A stretch of 64,000 bases of DNA, from positions 33,307,733 through 33,371,732 of the forward strand of contig CATQJL010000305.1 in the NCBI GenBank assembly GCA_958299035.1. The letters are read 5' to 3'. This document shows positions 1 to 12,439 of this stretch, one piece after another. The position numbers and the translations under genes are program-made. The notes under the pieces were generated by a model, which was not told the origin of the DNA, made no database searches, and saw only the letters and a program-made list of their open reading frames with translations. Origin of the DNA: Cylicocyclus nassatus (Eukaryota > Nematoda > Chromadorea > Rhabditida > Strongylidae). Position 1 is the first letter of the stretch. Each line of letters starts with the position of its first letter.

Positions 1-585
1 CTGACTTCTGGGGGCGATTAGGTAATGATTCTGTTGTTTGGCAATCGAAAACTTTTCTCACGGTAAAAATTTTGATGTCAGAAAAGAGTATCGTTCGGTG
101 GCGTGCCTTGGAGAGACGTTCAAACAGTCAATGGTCCCTGCGCAGTCACTTCAGTTTCGTGTCCTCACAAAAAGCATGAAATTTTAGCATCCTGACAAGC
201 TTCATCGCAAGGCCCTTTTTACGATGTCGGAGACTGTCCTGACAGAGACGGAAAGCTCTGAAGCTAGCTCAATCAAGCTTCGCCGAGGATTGCGACGAAG
301 GCGCTGGCGAACGATTTTCAGAATCTCGTTACTGTCCGCAGTAGTCAATTTACCACTCATACAATAGTCCTGGATGCCGTTCATATCCTGGAAACGACGC
401 AAGGTGGGAAAGACCTTCATCTGTAAAATTTTGGGAGCCCGCGCAATTTGCTGATCAGCCATCCTCTCCTCGTGCATCTTCTCCACCAACGTTCGCTCCA
501 TTCCAGAAGGCATATCTCCGATAGGAAAAAAGCTAATAGTCCAGTTTTTTGAGGGCTTGTACTTAAGGGTATAGGAAGCAAACAA
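1..585 (-). pseudogene. Mariner/Tc1-type transposase remnant, truncated by the left edge
   Basis: A reading frame from 585 down to 202 ends in a helix-turn-helix-like segment (RRNPRRSLIELASELSVSVR), the second DNA-binding helix region of mariner-type transposases. Beyond its stop the similarity continues in other frames. At about 85 down to 1 the minus strand encodes ILFSDIKIFTV, the ILFSDEKIFTV block that holds the first catalytic Asp of the DD(E/D) triad, with the usual Glu replaced by Ile. Stops and a frameshift lie between the two blocks. The rest of the catalytic domain, with its second and third acidic residues, would lie left of the window. This is a dead copy. It runs opposite to the Penelope element next to it. 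The family call is firm; the subfamily is not resolved. Confidence 0.75.
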
Positions 586-606
586 ATGTAATTAGCATAC
601 AACAAT

Positions 607-3600
607 TTGTGGAAAAGCCGAACATATAAGGACATCAAAAATTGTTCAAAGACTTTCCCCCAACCCTGTATTCTATATCTTGAACGACCAACATCAGCTA
701 CCACCACCACAGAATTAACATCTCAGTCTGTACTTACTGAACCTCGTGTGTCTATCATTGGAAACGTCTCTCTTTCTGCAGCTGCATTGTCGGTGTTGAA
801 CATGGGACCAAGTTTCGCACCCACCCAAAAAATAGGTCCCCGGGTAACGCAAAAGACTGTTGGCCGCTTACGCATAGTTCACGAACGCCTGCGACAGAAA
901 GCAAAACAGAGCGATGAAGAACATAAAGACAGTATAACAAGCAACAGCGGTACACGTTTGCCTCTTAATCCTTTCCCATCTCTGAGTTTCAAGCCGCAAG
1001 GTCCTCATCAAGTAATAGATGCAAAATTTCGCACATTAGCCACATCTGTTCTCACACTTCTAACACGCTTTTCGAAACGACATCCCGTCTCCAATTTAAC
1101 ACCAGCCCAACGTCTTGGTCTACGAGAACTTCATGATTTACGTTCTAGTAAAAAGTTCAAGATATCCATTAGCGATAAAGGAGGGCATTTCGTCGTTTTG
1201 ACCAGAGAACTAGATATGGCCATAACAAGACACCATTTGAAAGATGAGACATTATATCAAGCTTCCTCTGAGAAAGAATTTGCAAAAGAGTACCGCCGTT
1301 TGAACCGACTATGGACAGACATTGCAAACTCCGTTGGCTTACCAAAGAAGCTAATATCACATTTGAGATGCGATCTGCCCAGTGTCCTGTCCTTTACGTG
1401 CTCATCAAAACACACAAGCTCACTGCCAGTAACTTCCTTTCCTCAGATCCTGCAGAGTTCAAGATAAGGCCTATTGTAAGTAGTTGTGGAGGTCCCAGTG
1501 ATAGGATATCTTGGCTGCTGAACTTGATTCTCACGCAATTGCTTCGATTTATTCCTGCCCATCTAACAAATATTAGGTTGGAAACTAAGTTTTGCAACTG
1601 GCCTCATAACTTCCCTCTCACTCAACATGGCGCACTCAAATTTTGCCACTGCGTTGGTTATTACGTAAGCTACATGTGCAGCTTCTGTTCTACCAAATTC
1701 TGACGTCGCAGTGAGGGTTAGATAGGTGCATGGTATGAAGGGGAAAAATTCAAAGTTTGACGGATTTGGCTGAAACTTGGCGTAGAGGTGTTATCCGACA
1801 TGCTGATCACGAAAACGATAGTGAAATTGCGTGAAAAGGGCTTTTTTGTAAGATTATTGTAGGTGTACGATATGTCTCACCCTAAACAAGGAGAAAGGCG
1901 TTCATTCAACAAATAAATGTGATATTCGCGTTTGGCAGGTCAAATAACCTTACTATGTAAAGTCTCGGCGGAATTTGAGCTTCGGACTCTTTAGTCATTG
2001 ACGGTTGTCCCCAGCAGCTCTTGCGTACATCGACTCGTTCGACTTTATGAGGACGCCAGATCTCGACATGTCCCTAAATTTTGTTTCTTTCTTAATAGAC
2101 CAAAGGAGTCAACCTCCAGCAATAATTTATAGATGAATCCGGATTACTGCGCATGGTCTAGGCCGCCAAAGGCTTCATTTTAGCTTGAAACCCCAAAAAT
2201 TCGCAAATTTCACTAGTTTTCGAAAAACGCCTGAAACTTTTCTATTTCGTGTTCAAAATTTAGACAATTTGTGCTGACTTGTAGCTCACATTGCCTTCTA
2301 CATATTGCCAAAGTTTGAGTGCGCCATATCCAAAGAGAGCGGAGTTATGAAACCAGTTGCAAAACTTAGTTTCCAGCCTAATACTAGCATGTTTCTCGAA
2401 CAAGTCAGTAAGGCACCGCTAACCAAAGAATGTGTCATCGAATCATTCGATGTCACTTCATTGTATACAAACGTGTCAAATGAAGCGGCCATGGAAGCCG
2501 TCTACGAAATACTATGTGAGCACCATGATTCCATCAATATGTACGGTTTTGATATCCGACAAGTGATGGTGCTTTTGAAAGGATGCCTTAGCTGCAACAT
2601 TTTTCGATGGTGTGGGCAGTACTATAAGCAAATTAGGGGATTGGCTATGGGGCAGAGGCTGGCACCTGTCGTTGCCATTGCCTATATGTCCAAAATCGAG
2701 AGCCCCGTACTTGCGCGCAAACTAATACTTTATTGCCGCTATATAGATGATTGTTGTATAGTGTGCGCAACACAAGACGAACTAGACGCTTGCTTCAATC
2801 TGCTAAACAACCAATCCCCGCACATAAAGTTTACACGAGAAAGGCCCAGCGAAAACTGGCTGCCTTTTCTCAACGTTCAACTGCAATTGCGTGCTGGATC
2901 ATACAAGACCAAGTGGTTTCGAAAACCGAGCAGCAAAAATATTTTAGTTCACTATCTCTCGGCCCATCCTTGGAGCACAAAAAGGTCGGTAATCTGCAAC
3001 ATGTTTAGGACTGCTAAAGCAGTTTCCTCCGATCAAGAACGCGCCACATCGTTGAGTCTTGCTAGACAAATTGCGCAGTCCAACGGTTATCCCACAAGCC
3101 AGTTAACAAAACGTACCTGGCAACAATACAGACCGCGCGCAAGCGATAATGAAGTCAAAATACCTTTTTGTGTTCCTTTCATATCTAAAGATTTCAGTAG
3201 AGCGATAAGAAAAAGTTTAGAACATGCCGGCCTTCAAAACTCCGTTAGAATTATTGATATTCCGCCTCCGAGTCTCAAAAAACAACTAATTCGTAACCGC
3301 TCTTACGACCGACTTTGCATGAATACCGATTGCGTCGTCTGTCCATTTGGTCAATCAGGCGATTGCATGGAGGGCGGAGTAGTTTACCTGATAACCTGTC
3401 AAAGTTGCGGGAAAGAGTACATTGGAGAAACCGGCAGGCCTCTGTGTGTGAGAATCAAAGAGCACCTAGACGGTCTCAGAAAATCTAAGTCCAACACCCC
3501 TCTAGGCGCGCATCGCAGAGAAGATCACTCAGATCAACTATTCAACATAGCTGTCACAATCTTAACGCGTGAACCCGAAGTAATTCCTCGTAAAACGCTG

Positions 3601-3714
3601 GAGGCGTTTTGGATAACATCAAAAGCCCCTGCCATGGACCGCAAGGAAGAGGGCGTTGTCATGAATAGTGAGCTAATCTCATATCAGTCCCTTTGCGGAT
3701 TTGATCTACACTGA
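607..3714 (+). pseudogene. Penelope-like reverse transcriptase plus GIY-YIG endonuclease, broken
   Basis: The first part (607-1570) has the N-terminal region typical of Penelope RTs, including NMGPSFAPT, KGGHFVVLTRELD and YVLIKTHKL, then IRPIVSSCGGP. A frameshift near 1380 moves the match from one frame to another. An inserted element (1573-2381) then cuts the fingers region. The frame resumes at 2384 with ESFDVTSLYTNV (RT motif A), GLAMGQRLAPVVA (motif B) and CRYIDDCC (motif C, the YxDD box). The thumb follows, and then a GIY-YIG nuclease (VVYLITCQSCGKEYIGETG, near 3380-3440). The stop is at 3712-3714. The C-terminal part from 2384 on is open. The element was probably active until recently and is now disabled by one frameshift and one insertion. 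Confidence 0.85.
1573..2381. mobile_element. TA-flanked inverted-repeat element (mariner-type MITE) inside the Penelope RT
   Basis: The left end TTAGGTTGGAAACTAAGTTT at 1573 is matched in reverse complement by the right end at 2381. Similarity between the arms runs about 85-90 bp (GGCGCACTCAAA is seen on both sides). The dinucleotide TA is duplicated at 1571-1572 and 2382-2383. Without the element and one TA, the flanking Penelope frame joins as His-Leu-Thr-Asn-Thr-Ser-Met. The interior shows no transposase. The TTAGGTTG end is shared with the elements at 12771 and 17837. Confidence 0.9.
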
Positions 3715-3930
3715 GATTAGAATCATCTATAAAAGGCAATTATACTGGTCTCCGGTACTACTAACTGTACGGACACTGTGCTTGGTGGTTGCTCAACCTT
3801 GATTCGAAGATTGCCGAGGTGAGCATTGACACTGGTTCCCGTCACGGCTTTCAGACTAACCTAATGTTGAGTGTAGCCTAAGCTTGAACGAGGTGTTTGA
3901 GGGGACAAACCACTAATGTGTGCGGCCTTC

Positions 3931-3970
3931 CAGGCTCGGACGAAGGTGAAGGCACCGAAACGTTAGCCTG
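3931..3970 (+). ncRNA. Minimal hammerhead-ribozyme-like motif of the Penelope element
   Basis: Stem I is CAGGCT (3931-3936) with AGCCTG (3965-3970). The core CGGACGA (3937-3943) differs from the consensus CUGANGA at U4, which is G here. Stem II is GGTG with CACC (within 3944-3956). GAAA (3957-3960) and ACGU/U follow, giving the almost loopless stem III known from Penelope-associated hammerheads. The U4 change predicts weak or no self-cleavage. The layout was worked out by eye from the sequence. Confidence 0.6.
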
Positions 3971-3990
3971 TTTGAATAAAGCGTGTTAAC

Positions 3991-4492
3991 GATCTTGGTT
4001 ATCGGCTATAGAATACGTATACGAATAACTAACTCATGCCAAGATTCATCGATAATCGAGCTTGGACTTTAAAAGCTAAATCATTTATATATTCTTTTTT
4101 ATCAGAAAAGAATTTTTTTTAGGTCCGCAGTAAATAGCGTGATTGAGCAATTGTTTTTCTGACTTGATGTTCTAAAATTATTTTTACATTGGCAAGTAAT
4201 TTATGTTAATACATTTGACTAGCTAAAAGTTAGGAACTCTTTTTTGAGTTTCAAAAAATTACTAAGCTTTTCGTATCATTTTTGCAAGGTGCACACAAGA
4301 AGAAAATTTGATCATTTATGAATTTCGGAATATTATTTCATCTCTCTTTTTGGAAAGCAGAAAGCATCAGACTGTCGCCATGAGAGAGACACTTCCAAAT
4401 TACATTCCGGAAAAAAAGTAAAAGAAGAAACAAAAGGGAGCAAAATCTCTATAAAACGAAAGCTTGGCACTTTAATAGCTCCCCCGATTTAG
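3991..4492. other. No gene recognised; probable plexin intron DNA
   Basis: A/T-rich sequence without a convincing exon or repeat. It ends in the acceptor CCCCCGATTTAG just before the first plexin exon seen here. Confidence 0.4.
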
Positions 4493-7400
4493 GTAACTCT
4501 ATATGGACAAAATCTGGATGCTGGCTCAAATGTGACCGTAACAATTGGTGATGCTGAATGTGACAATATTGTCGTAAGCAGGTCTTCGAAAAGTCAAGAT
4601 AGCAGAGATTAAATTTTTTTTTAGCGAAACTCCACATCATCACTGATGTGCTTTGTCGGCAGTGCTCCATCACCGACCAAAGGAGCTAAGATTACTGTGG
4701 CAATTGACGCAGCACTTATGACTGTTCCGAACACATTCGATTTCCGGCCAGATCCCTCGATAATCACGGTTTATCCTCTAATCAGCTTCAAGTCCGGCGG
4801 AAGGGCGGTTACTGTTGAAGTGAGCCTACTTTTATAGTTGGATCGTTATTTTTATGCTTCACCCAAACAAAGGTATGAATGTTAAGGGCACAAATTTCGA
4901 TGCAGTTCTATCGGCGAGAATGTTCTTTGTTTCCTCCACGGCTCCGCCATTCGAGGTTGTGTCCAAGCTCTCTTCGTGCCAGATCCAGAATGCAACTTAT
5001 ATGTTCTGCTTAACACCTGAACTGCTCCATGGATCACACTCTAGAGCTGCATATGCTAGGTGAGGATACCGTGCACATTTATGATTTTCAAAACTTTGGA
5101 AAATACGTACCAATATGCAGCGAACAAGTAAACTGCAGAATCTCAAAATGCTGTAGCAACTCATGTATTTTCTGCCTTCTGTATCTGCTTGAGTTCAATA
5201 TAAAATATTATTCAAATTAATAGGCTTTATTTTGAAGATATGAACTAGCTAGTTTCTAAACATTCTTTTTATCTCTGATCATAAAATAGCCCTTCGTCTC
5301 AAAATAGGTCTGTATTTTCGATCTTTTTATTTTGTCAGAGAGCCGGTATTGAGTAATCGCAGTCTTCGATGTATTGTGTTAAGCGTATGGATACATCATG
5401 TTAGCCGACTATCTCGCAACTCAAATTCACCTTTTCCTTGACAATAGAAAATTTTTCCCGCTGGTAGAAAAGTTACAGGAGAGAAGGCAATTGATCTACA
5501 ACTTAACTCTGCTTTTTCTTTCCACGATTTAGAAAGTAAACAGGAAACAAACTCAATTATCACATAATAATTTGTTGCTCAAAGTCAGCGGCATGAGCAG
5601 ATCCTCGAAAATTTGGATTTTCAAACAAAATACTAGATGCAGTGTCTTTTTGAGTAAATGCAAGTAAATGCATTCGATTGAGTAGACTTTGCTGAGTATT
5701 CTGAACATCAAAATCACAAAAAATCACACAGTGTGAATCACAAATAAGTCCCTAACCCTTCAATCGGGTGTAGTTCAGTACATTCTCAACTATACTTTCA
5801 TTTTGTTCATTGCCCCACACCTTCAACTTAAGCTTTGCTGCAGGTTCCCTGTGGGTTTCGCAATGGAAAATGTGACATCCGTACGTAATCTCGGCCATCG
5901 GATACAGATGAGGATAGTGCCAGACCCTGAGTTCGCTCCATTCAAAGGTAAGCCGCTCTATGAACCTTCCAGAATTTTTGGTAGGCACTTTGACAAAGAA
6001 AGCTCTAAATCATGAAAGGTTTATGTCTCCTTCTTTATTCGCAAACTCTATATCCGGTCCAAATGGAAAGTGCATTAGTTGCAATCTACTTTACCCCTTC
6101 GCTGTAACAGAGCTAATTTCCGGATTTCATTGTTTTTCATTAGAATGCTTCTAAAGCAAGCTTTCCTTACCACTCTAGTGATGCATTTTGAAACAATAAG
6201 GTTACAATCGAACGAAGAACAATTTCCATTAGGCATTCGCATTCATCAAGGGGATCAACCATTAATCCTTGACGGAAGCCATCTAAATGAAGCAGCAGAA
6301 CCGCAGGATTACAAGGCAAGAGACGGACCCATAGTAACCTTTGGAAGTTGTTTTACTCCCAGTGATTTCCAGATCTTCATTGGATCCGAGAGATGTTACG
6401 TCACTTTGGTTGATTCACGTCAGCTGGTTTGTACTGGACCTTCTAAACAACCTGAAGCTACCGATGAGAGGGGTAAAGCTGCCGTTTGTTTACCTAAAAG
6501 GTCCAATGTCACCCATATAGGTAATCCCATTGCCGGTGGGCTTCCCCTTGTCTCGGCTACGGTAGGAAGACTTCGCACTGAATTGGGCTTGATCGAGTAT
6601 GTGGATCCATTAGCAACGCTAAGACTCTGGGTGCTTGTGAGTTTTCATCTCAATATGTTAGAAATTAGGGTTTATTGGTCTTATTCTAGGTGGTGACAGC
6701 CCTAACAGCTTTGTGTTCCGTTCTCGTACTGCTTGCTTTTCTCTGGAAGAAAAGAAGGAATGAACGTGAAAGAGACTATCGCAAGATCCAAATGCAGATG
6801 GAACACCTCGAAAGTAATGTGCGCAAAGAATGCAAGCAGGTCTTTGTATACTGTACCTCTACAGCATATATTTCTAATTCTTTCTTTCCAGGCATTCGCA
6901 GAACTGCAAACAACCATGGAAAGCTGCGGTGATGATGATTACGAAGGAATGGATGTTGCCACTTTTTCTGAGTTTCTGCATCGGCTTTTATGGGAAGACA
7001 ATTCGTGGACTCATTCCACTTCTCTCTATGCATCCACTCTGCCTGTCACCTTGGCGCAGTTCGATGCTCTCCTCAGCTGTAAACAATTTATCTTTTCGGT
7101 AAGAAGTCCAACGGTTAATCTTCTGATGAAAAAGACTCTAATAAAGTTTCAAAATCTTTCAAGAAACGCTTTGCCGATATCATTGAAAAAGATACAATTT
7201 GGAATGAGCAAGAGCAAGGCAAATGCACTTCCAACGAACCGATTTTTGAATTTTGATAAGCAGAGTACAAATTTTCTAATGAATTCAAGCTGTAATTTTC
7301 GTTTTCTCGTACACTTTTGGGTAGGAAGAGTATGGTACCTAGATACTGAGCAGGTCAAAAAGAAAAACAATCCATTTGCATCAGATTGTTATGTGTATAA

Positions 7401-10400
7401 GTGTCCGTTGCAGATTGTCGAAACAGCTGAATCGGAGCCCACTATGACCCTTGGAGAAAAAAGTATGCTGTCTTCATTGCTGATCGCGGTGTTACTTCGA
7501 AACTTCCAATACTGCACTGACATCGTCTTATCGCTTTTGCGAGCCCATATAGCCAAGAGTGTCCATGTGAGTGTTTTTATCATGAGAAAAAATGGTCTCC
7601 TGAAAAATATCCATAAACTGTCCCACTCTTGAACATTCATTATTGTGATTGGCAGTGTAAAGAACTTACATTTCCTCAGTCAAAAGCATTGAGTGAAAGG
7701 CACCATAATAACGGATTTTCTTGTAAATTTGCCACAGCAGAATTTGTTTGAGACTTTGAAAACTTAAGAAAGCGTAAGAGATGTAACAATCTATGTAGTT
7801 TTTTCCGTACGGAGAGTGGATTGTACAAGCTCAAAAACTTCAGCCAAGCTTTTCTACCCTAAGAGGGCAATACCCTTCACTGCTGCGGCTCGTAATAGTT
7901 TTAGACAGAGCAATGGAGCTGTAATTTAATTCATCCAAGATCGCCCTTTTCTTGCTGAAGTCTGAAAAAGACGAAGCAAGGGCACTGACTTCCAGCTCAA
8001 CGCTTCATAGTGATGTCATTCTTGCAATCAGTCAAAGCAGACTTAAGATTCCAGGCTGGGAATAGCGACATACTTTTTCGAAAGAGCGATAGTATTGTTG
8101 AGAAAATGGTAGCGAAGTGGTTGACGATTTGCCTCTACGATTCTATCTCACAGTATCAAGCAAATAAGTATAATACTCTGTTCAAAGTGAGTTCCTATGA
8201 CTTAATTACGAAGACTCAATCAATGAATTGATTTTTAATTAAGGCACTTAAATTCCAAACGGAACGAGGTCCTGTGGATGCTGTGACTGGCAATGCTCGG
8301 TACACCATCAATGAGTCTAAACTCCTTCGCGAAATAGTAGACAGCTCTTATGTCGTAAGTTTTTATAATCTATACTCATAGAAGTAGTGGTTTTAATCGA
8401 AAAATATGAAATTCTTTCTCAAAACTATGTGCGAATATTGGCTGCAAAATTTGGTATTTAGGATTGCTTGGTCACCAACCTGGATGGGAGAGGGCCTTAT
8501 ACTGTCAGAGCAATCGCATGTGACACGATCTCACAGCTAAAGCAAAAGATCCTGGACCACATTTTCAAACGTGTACCACACAGTCAGCGTCCAGCCTTGA
8601 CCAGTTTTGACCTAGGTAAGCCTCAAAACTCTAAATACTCTGTTCTGCTCAAGCAAATATTTCCAGAACTAATTTGCCCATCGCGAGGTCGGGTGCTTCT
8701 GTCCGACTGGTCCGGGCCAAACCCACCAAAGGGACCAACGAAGCTGAACACCTTGTCCCACTACAGTATCACTAACCAATCTCGTATAGCCATGGTTCCT
8801 TCCGAGAAAGGTTCAGGCACTTATCGAAGTATGCAAAAATTCACAATATTTTTTCCGAAAGAGTATCACTAACCAATTCGGCTAAAACTTTCAACAAAGT
8901 CAATATAAAATGATTTCAGAGCCTATTCTTTTCAAGGAGTCAAAAAATGTTGATCAGATCTTTTTAACCAGAAATTGTTGTTTTAGAGTTTTAAATCGAC
9001 AATCATTTTGTTTCGAAAATTTTTAGATTTGTAAAATGTTACTAGTATTATAGATTGAACGTTTTTCAAGCAGCTCTAGAATGAACTTCCTTTGGCGCAA
9101 GATATGGACCAACCTACCAATTTGTATAAGAAGTCTCATTTTTATTTCTAGACTCGCTCGCTGACTCGGGAAAATCTTCGTGGTCCTCACTAGATCGCTC
9201 TTCTCCAGTCTATCCACCTAGTCGTTTCTGCCACCTATCTAGCCCTTCGCGAACGCTAACTATGGAGAAAAAGAAGAAGATAGACGAAAGTATTCCGAAG
9301 TCTATACCTGAGGTTTACCTTACCAGACTTCTCACAAGGTAAGTTTCAAGTGCTTTTTTGCACTTGCCGTTACCGTACAAACTTCATTTTAGTAAGGGAA
9401 CAGTGCAGAAGTATATCGAGGACTTCTTAGAATCTGTCTTGTTTTTGGATTCCTCCACATATCCGCCTATTCTCAAACGGACTTTCGATTTACTTGAAGA
9501 GGAGGCAGCTAGGAATGGGGTATGTCAATATTGACCGACTTTTCTAGGTTTAAAAGTAACCGTTTCCATTGGTTAAGATATCAGACCATCAGTTGGTGCA
9601 GCAGTGGAAGTCAAACTTGTACGTGCTGCGAGTATGGGTACACCTTATCAAGAATCCCAAAATTTTGCTGGATGTCTCGGAATCCATAAGTCAAGACGGA
9701 AACTTGTCTGTTGTGGCACAAACACTGGTAAGCTCCCCTTTTGAGCTTATGAGTTTTTCCTGTAAAAACCACTTTCGTTTCAGGTGGACTGCTTCTCTTT
9801 CTCGGAGCAGTCGCTTAACGCACATTCACCCAGTTCTAGGTTACTCTTTGCAAAAGTAAGGTTTTCGCTTGCCCTTTAAAACCGTAATGGGCCAACTAAC
9901 CCATTCAGGAAGTAGCCCGCCTTCGTCCTTTGTCTACAGATTTATTCCGAAGAATTCGGCGGCAACCACCCGTATGTGAGGAAGCGTTCACTGAAAAATT
10001 GAACGAGGTAGCGAATGTGAGTCAGCCGGAACATATTCCAAGACAGAAATAGTAAATCAAATCGTTTTAGGACCTCCGCGACTGTACTCGTTCGACAGTG
10101 GCGTTATCCGAACTGCTGACATGGGTGCGAGGAAATGGCGTTCGTCTGATTGAAGTAAGTCTTAATCTCACTTGAAGGCAGCTTAAGGCGGATGAGAGTA
10201 CCGGGTTTTATGCGTGAAAAAGAATTAGGAAGCGTGTACTAGAGTATTGCCCAAGCGGCAGCTCATAGGATTCATTGGTGGTTGAGAAACTTGTCTAAAC
10301 TCTTACCCACACCGTATATTTTCGTGAGAATACGGTACGGTAAAATACATGGTAAGGAGGGCGACATTTCAAATTTCGCGCCCACAACAGAAGCCCCACA

Positions 10401-11001
10401 TTTAGCATTCTTGGCGGCAATAATAGGGGCTGGGGCCTCGACTAGTATTGGTCTCAGCTCGATATGGTGACGTATGGTAGAAGTGGGCGGAGCTTCATTT
10501 TGCAATCGCTTTGCACGGATTTTCGCTCTACGCGTGCCTCTGCAAATGGTTACGGTCTGGGCGGGAGTTTAAATCCGTATTTCTCGCACATTAACAATTC
10601 ACGTGAGTTACCCTTTGGTTCTGGTTTGCGGCTGGAAGGCGGGGCTTCGTGACGAAGGCTAGGTAATGATCAGAGAGCCCGCACGCAGGAGAGACGCGGA
10701 CTGCGGGCGCGAGCGGCCTTTACTAGGTTACAAAGCCCCGCTTTCCAGCCGCCAAGCCGGTTGAATCAAAGGTTACTTCTTGAATGGTGGCTTAGTTAGG
10801 GCCTTCGCATCAGTTTCACACAGAGAAGCACATACTCAAATATACCTGGAGTGCCTCAACTTCCATAAATCTCTCGTTCAGGTGCTGTCCGCAGATGACG
10901 TCTGTACCTCACAACGCTTGCCATCAAGGTTATCTCAGGTTATCAACTTGTCACTTGACCCAACCGATCACATATACTCCACTATAATCGACGAAGCCTG
11001 A
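4493..11001 (+). CDS. Plexin, C-terminal half (semaphorin receptor), 19 exons
   Basis: Exons: 4493-4573, 4625-4819, 4887-5059, 5844-5947, 6179-6636, 6690-6839, 6892-7098, 7414-7566, 8055-8186, 8244-8354, 8462-8615, 8667-8828, 9152-9338, 9393-9519, 9578-9727, 9784-9855, 9909-10016, 10071-10154, 10882-11001. All junctions are GT-AG and in phase, giving 975 residues plus stop. Residues 1-330 hold IPT/TIG repeats (SFKSGGRAVTVE, PLILDGSHLNEA). A membrane span lies at about 329-357 (VLVLLAFLW), followed by a basic stop-transfer stretch and the juxtamembrane coiled coil (LESNVRKECKQ). Next come GAP segment C1, the Rho-GTPase-binding domain at about 589-690 (QLKQKILDHIFKRVPHSQRP) and GAP segment C2 at about 720-975 (GTVQKYIEDFLE, LRVWVHLIKNP). 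Plexins bind semaphorins at the neuronal surface and act as Rap GAPs. The sema and PSI domains are not in the window. plx-1 and plx-2 are both possible. The intron before the last exon carries a small MITE. Confidence 0.93.
10612..10772. repeat. Small inverted-repeat element in the last plexin intron
   Basis: The ends CCTTTGG and CAAAGG are inverted and flanked by TTAC on both sides (10608-10611 and 10773-10776), a likely 4-bp target duplication. The arms contain GGCTGGAAGGCGGGGCTT and its near complement. A second, more worn copy lies at 28655-28826. Confidence 0.75.
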
Positions 11002-11249
11002 GGATCCCCATACCGGTTACTGTAAAGTTGTTGACAATCTCGTCATATCACACTGCCACGGGTCAGGGTTGCACGTTGACCCTCTGGAGATTATTCGAAG
11101 AGTACGAATAGTGTATTAGAGATAAAATTCATAATTGGCTTTGATTTGCTGCCCGAGAAGTCGCTATGGTCGATGTTTTCAGCGATCACCGGCCTCATTC
11201 TAGTCTTTCACTTGCCTGCCCTGTTGATCGTTTATGTATATTGTAAAGA

Positions 11250-11255
11250 AATAAA
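11250..11255 (+). other. Likely plexin polyadenylation signal
   Basis: AATAAA 249 bp after the plexin stop codon, on the same strand. It is the first clear signal downstream. Confidence 0.5.
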
Positions 11256-12439
11256 AATGTAAAGAATAAGTGGTTCTTTGTATTTATCGTCTTCTGCAGA
11301 AATTCAGTAAGGGCAATTCGCGATATCTGAGATAATTTTCCTCTTTTACCAAGCTATCTACTCTCACATTTCGAGCAAAAACAAAATGTTCCAAAAGTCT
11401 TTAAGCTTTGCAACCAGGGCCCAAGCGCGGAAATCCTGGAAGCACGCTATGTAGACTTCGCTTTTGGACAAAAGGCAAAAGGAAGATTATGCTATACAAG
11501 CGTATAAGCGATCAATCAGACGGACACAGTTCCAAAAAATGTTATCCTGATATTGACGTGCTCTTCGGTGATCTTTTTTAAATTGTGCACAGTTTAAATG
11601 CCAAGCTAAACGAAGAAATAGCTTGTTTACAGCGCAGAGACAAGCATATCACACAAACTTTGAACAATTTGAAGTTTTGTTTGCTAAAGTAGTATAAAAC
11701 TTTGACACTCATGTATTCCACACTTTTTTAGACGAATTTCCCGCACCTTAACCATAAAAACCGATTTTCATTTTCTTCGATACACCAGTTTAAGCATGCG
11801 TTGCTATGTATCACTCTTTTATCAGTTAGAAAACTGACAAAAAAATGGTGAAAGACATGTGGCAAGTACGAAGGATGACGAGAGCAAACTGGTTTCAGTA
11901 AGCTAGACGAATATTTGCTTTATTAGCTGGTTGCAAATTATAGATGTGTGTAATGAATAAAAAATCGAAAAATTCGATGGACAAGATGCGATTTGGAGCA
12001 TTTAAATTATATAGGATTTCATTAAGTTGTCTTATCTATCTATCGCTGGTGCTGTAAGACTGGAGTAGATCCAATTGAGAGTAGGATGAGTAGATTTTAA
12101 GTTACAAGAGTGAGCTGCGCAAGTCAGTCCTTCCTTGTAGATTTCGTTCAACAATTTTTTCTTCAAATAATATAACTTAATTATGCTTTTTATGTCCTTC
12201 ACTTGCATTACTTTAGTTAGTCTGTTTGCAAAAATAAAACTCCAGTTTCTGTTCCTCGGCAAGTTTCTCAGACAAAAGCGGAACACATGATGTCATAGTC
12301 GATAGTTTGCTTTCCTGCTCTTCTCCAGTAACTCAGAAGCTGCACCAAATAAAATACTAATGAACTTTTCATAGCGAACGATCACCTCCCTCCTTCGACT
12401 GCAAGGCCCGACACAGATAATTTAGAAACAGATTGGACT
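11256..12439. other. No gene recognised; part of a dispersed repeat
   Basis: A/T-rich intergenic DNA. At 11620-11660 it holds the core CTTGTTTACAGCGCAGAGAC, shared with copies near 12710, 14415 and (weaker) 29105. No exon-like block was seen on either strand. Confidence 0.4.

Larger units (their letters stand above)
590..3990 (+). mobile_element. Penelope-like retroelement, C-terminal GIY-YIG type
   Basis: This element carries a reverse transcriptase followed by a GIY-YIG endonuclease, and a 3' non-coding part with a hammerhead-like motif (3931-3970) and an AATAAA-type signal near 3975. The limits are approximate: the left one is placed where coding similarity begins, and the right one just after the polyad-type signal. 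A separate 809-bp inverted-repeat element is inserted at 1573-2381. The element lies about 500 bp upstream of the first visible plexin exon and on the same strand. It therefore probably sits in a plexin intron, if the 5' half of that gene continues to the left. Confidence 0.8.
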
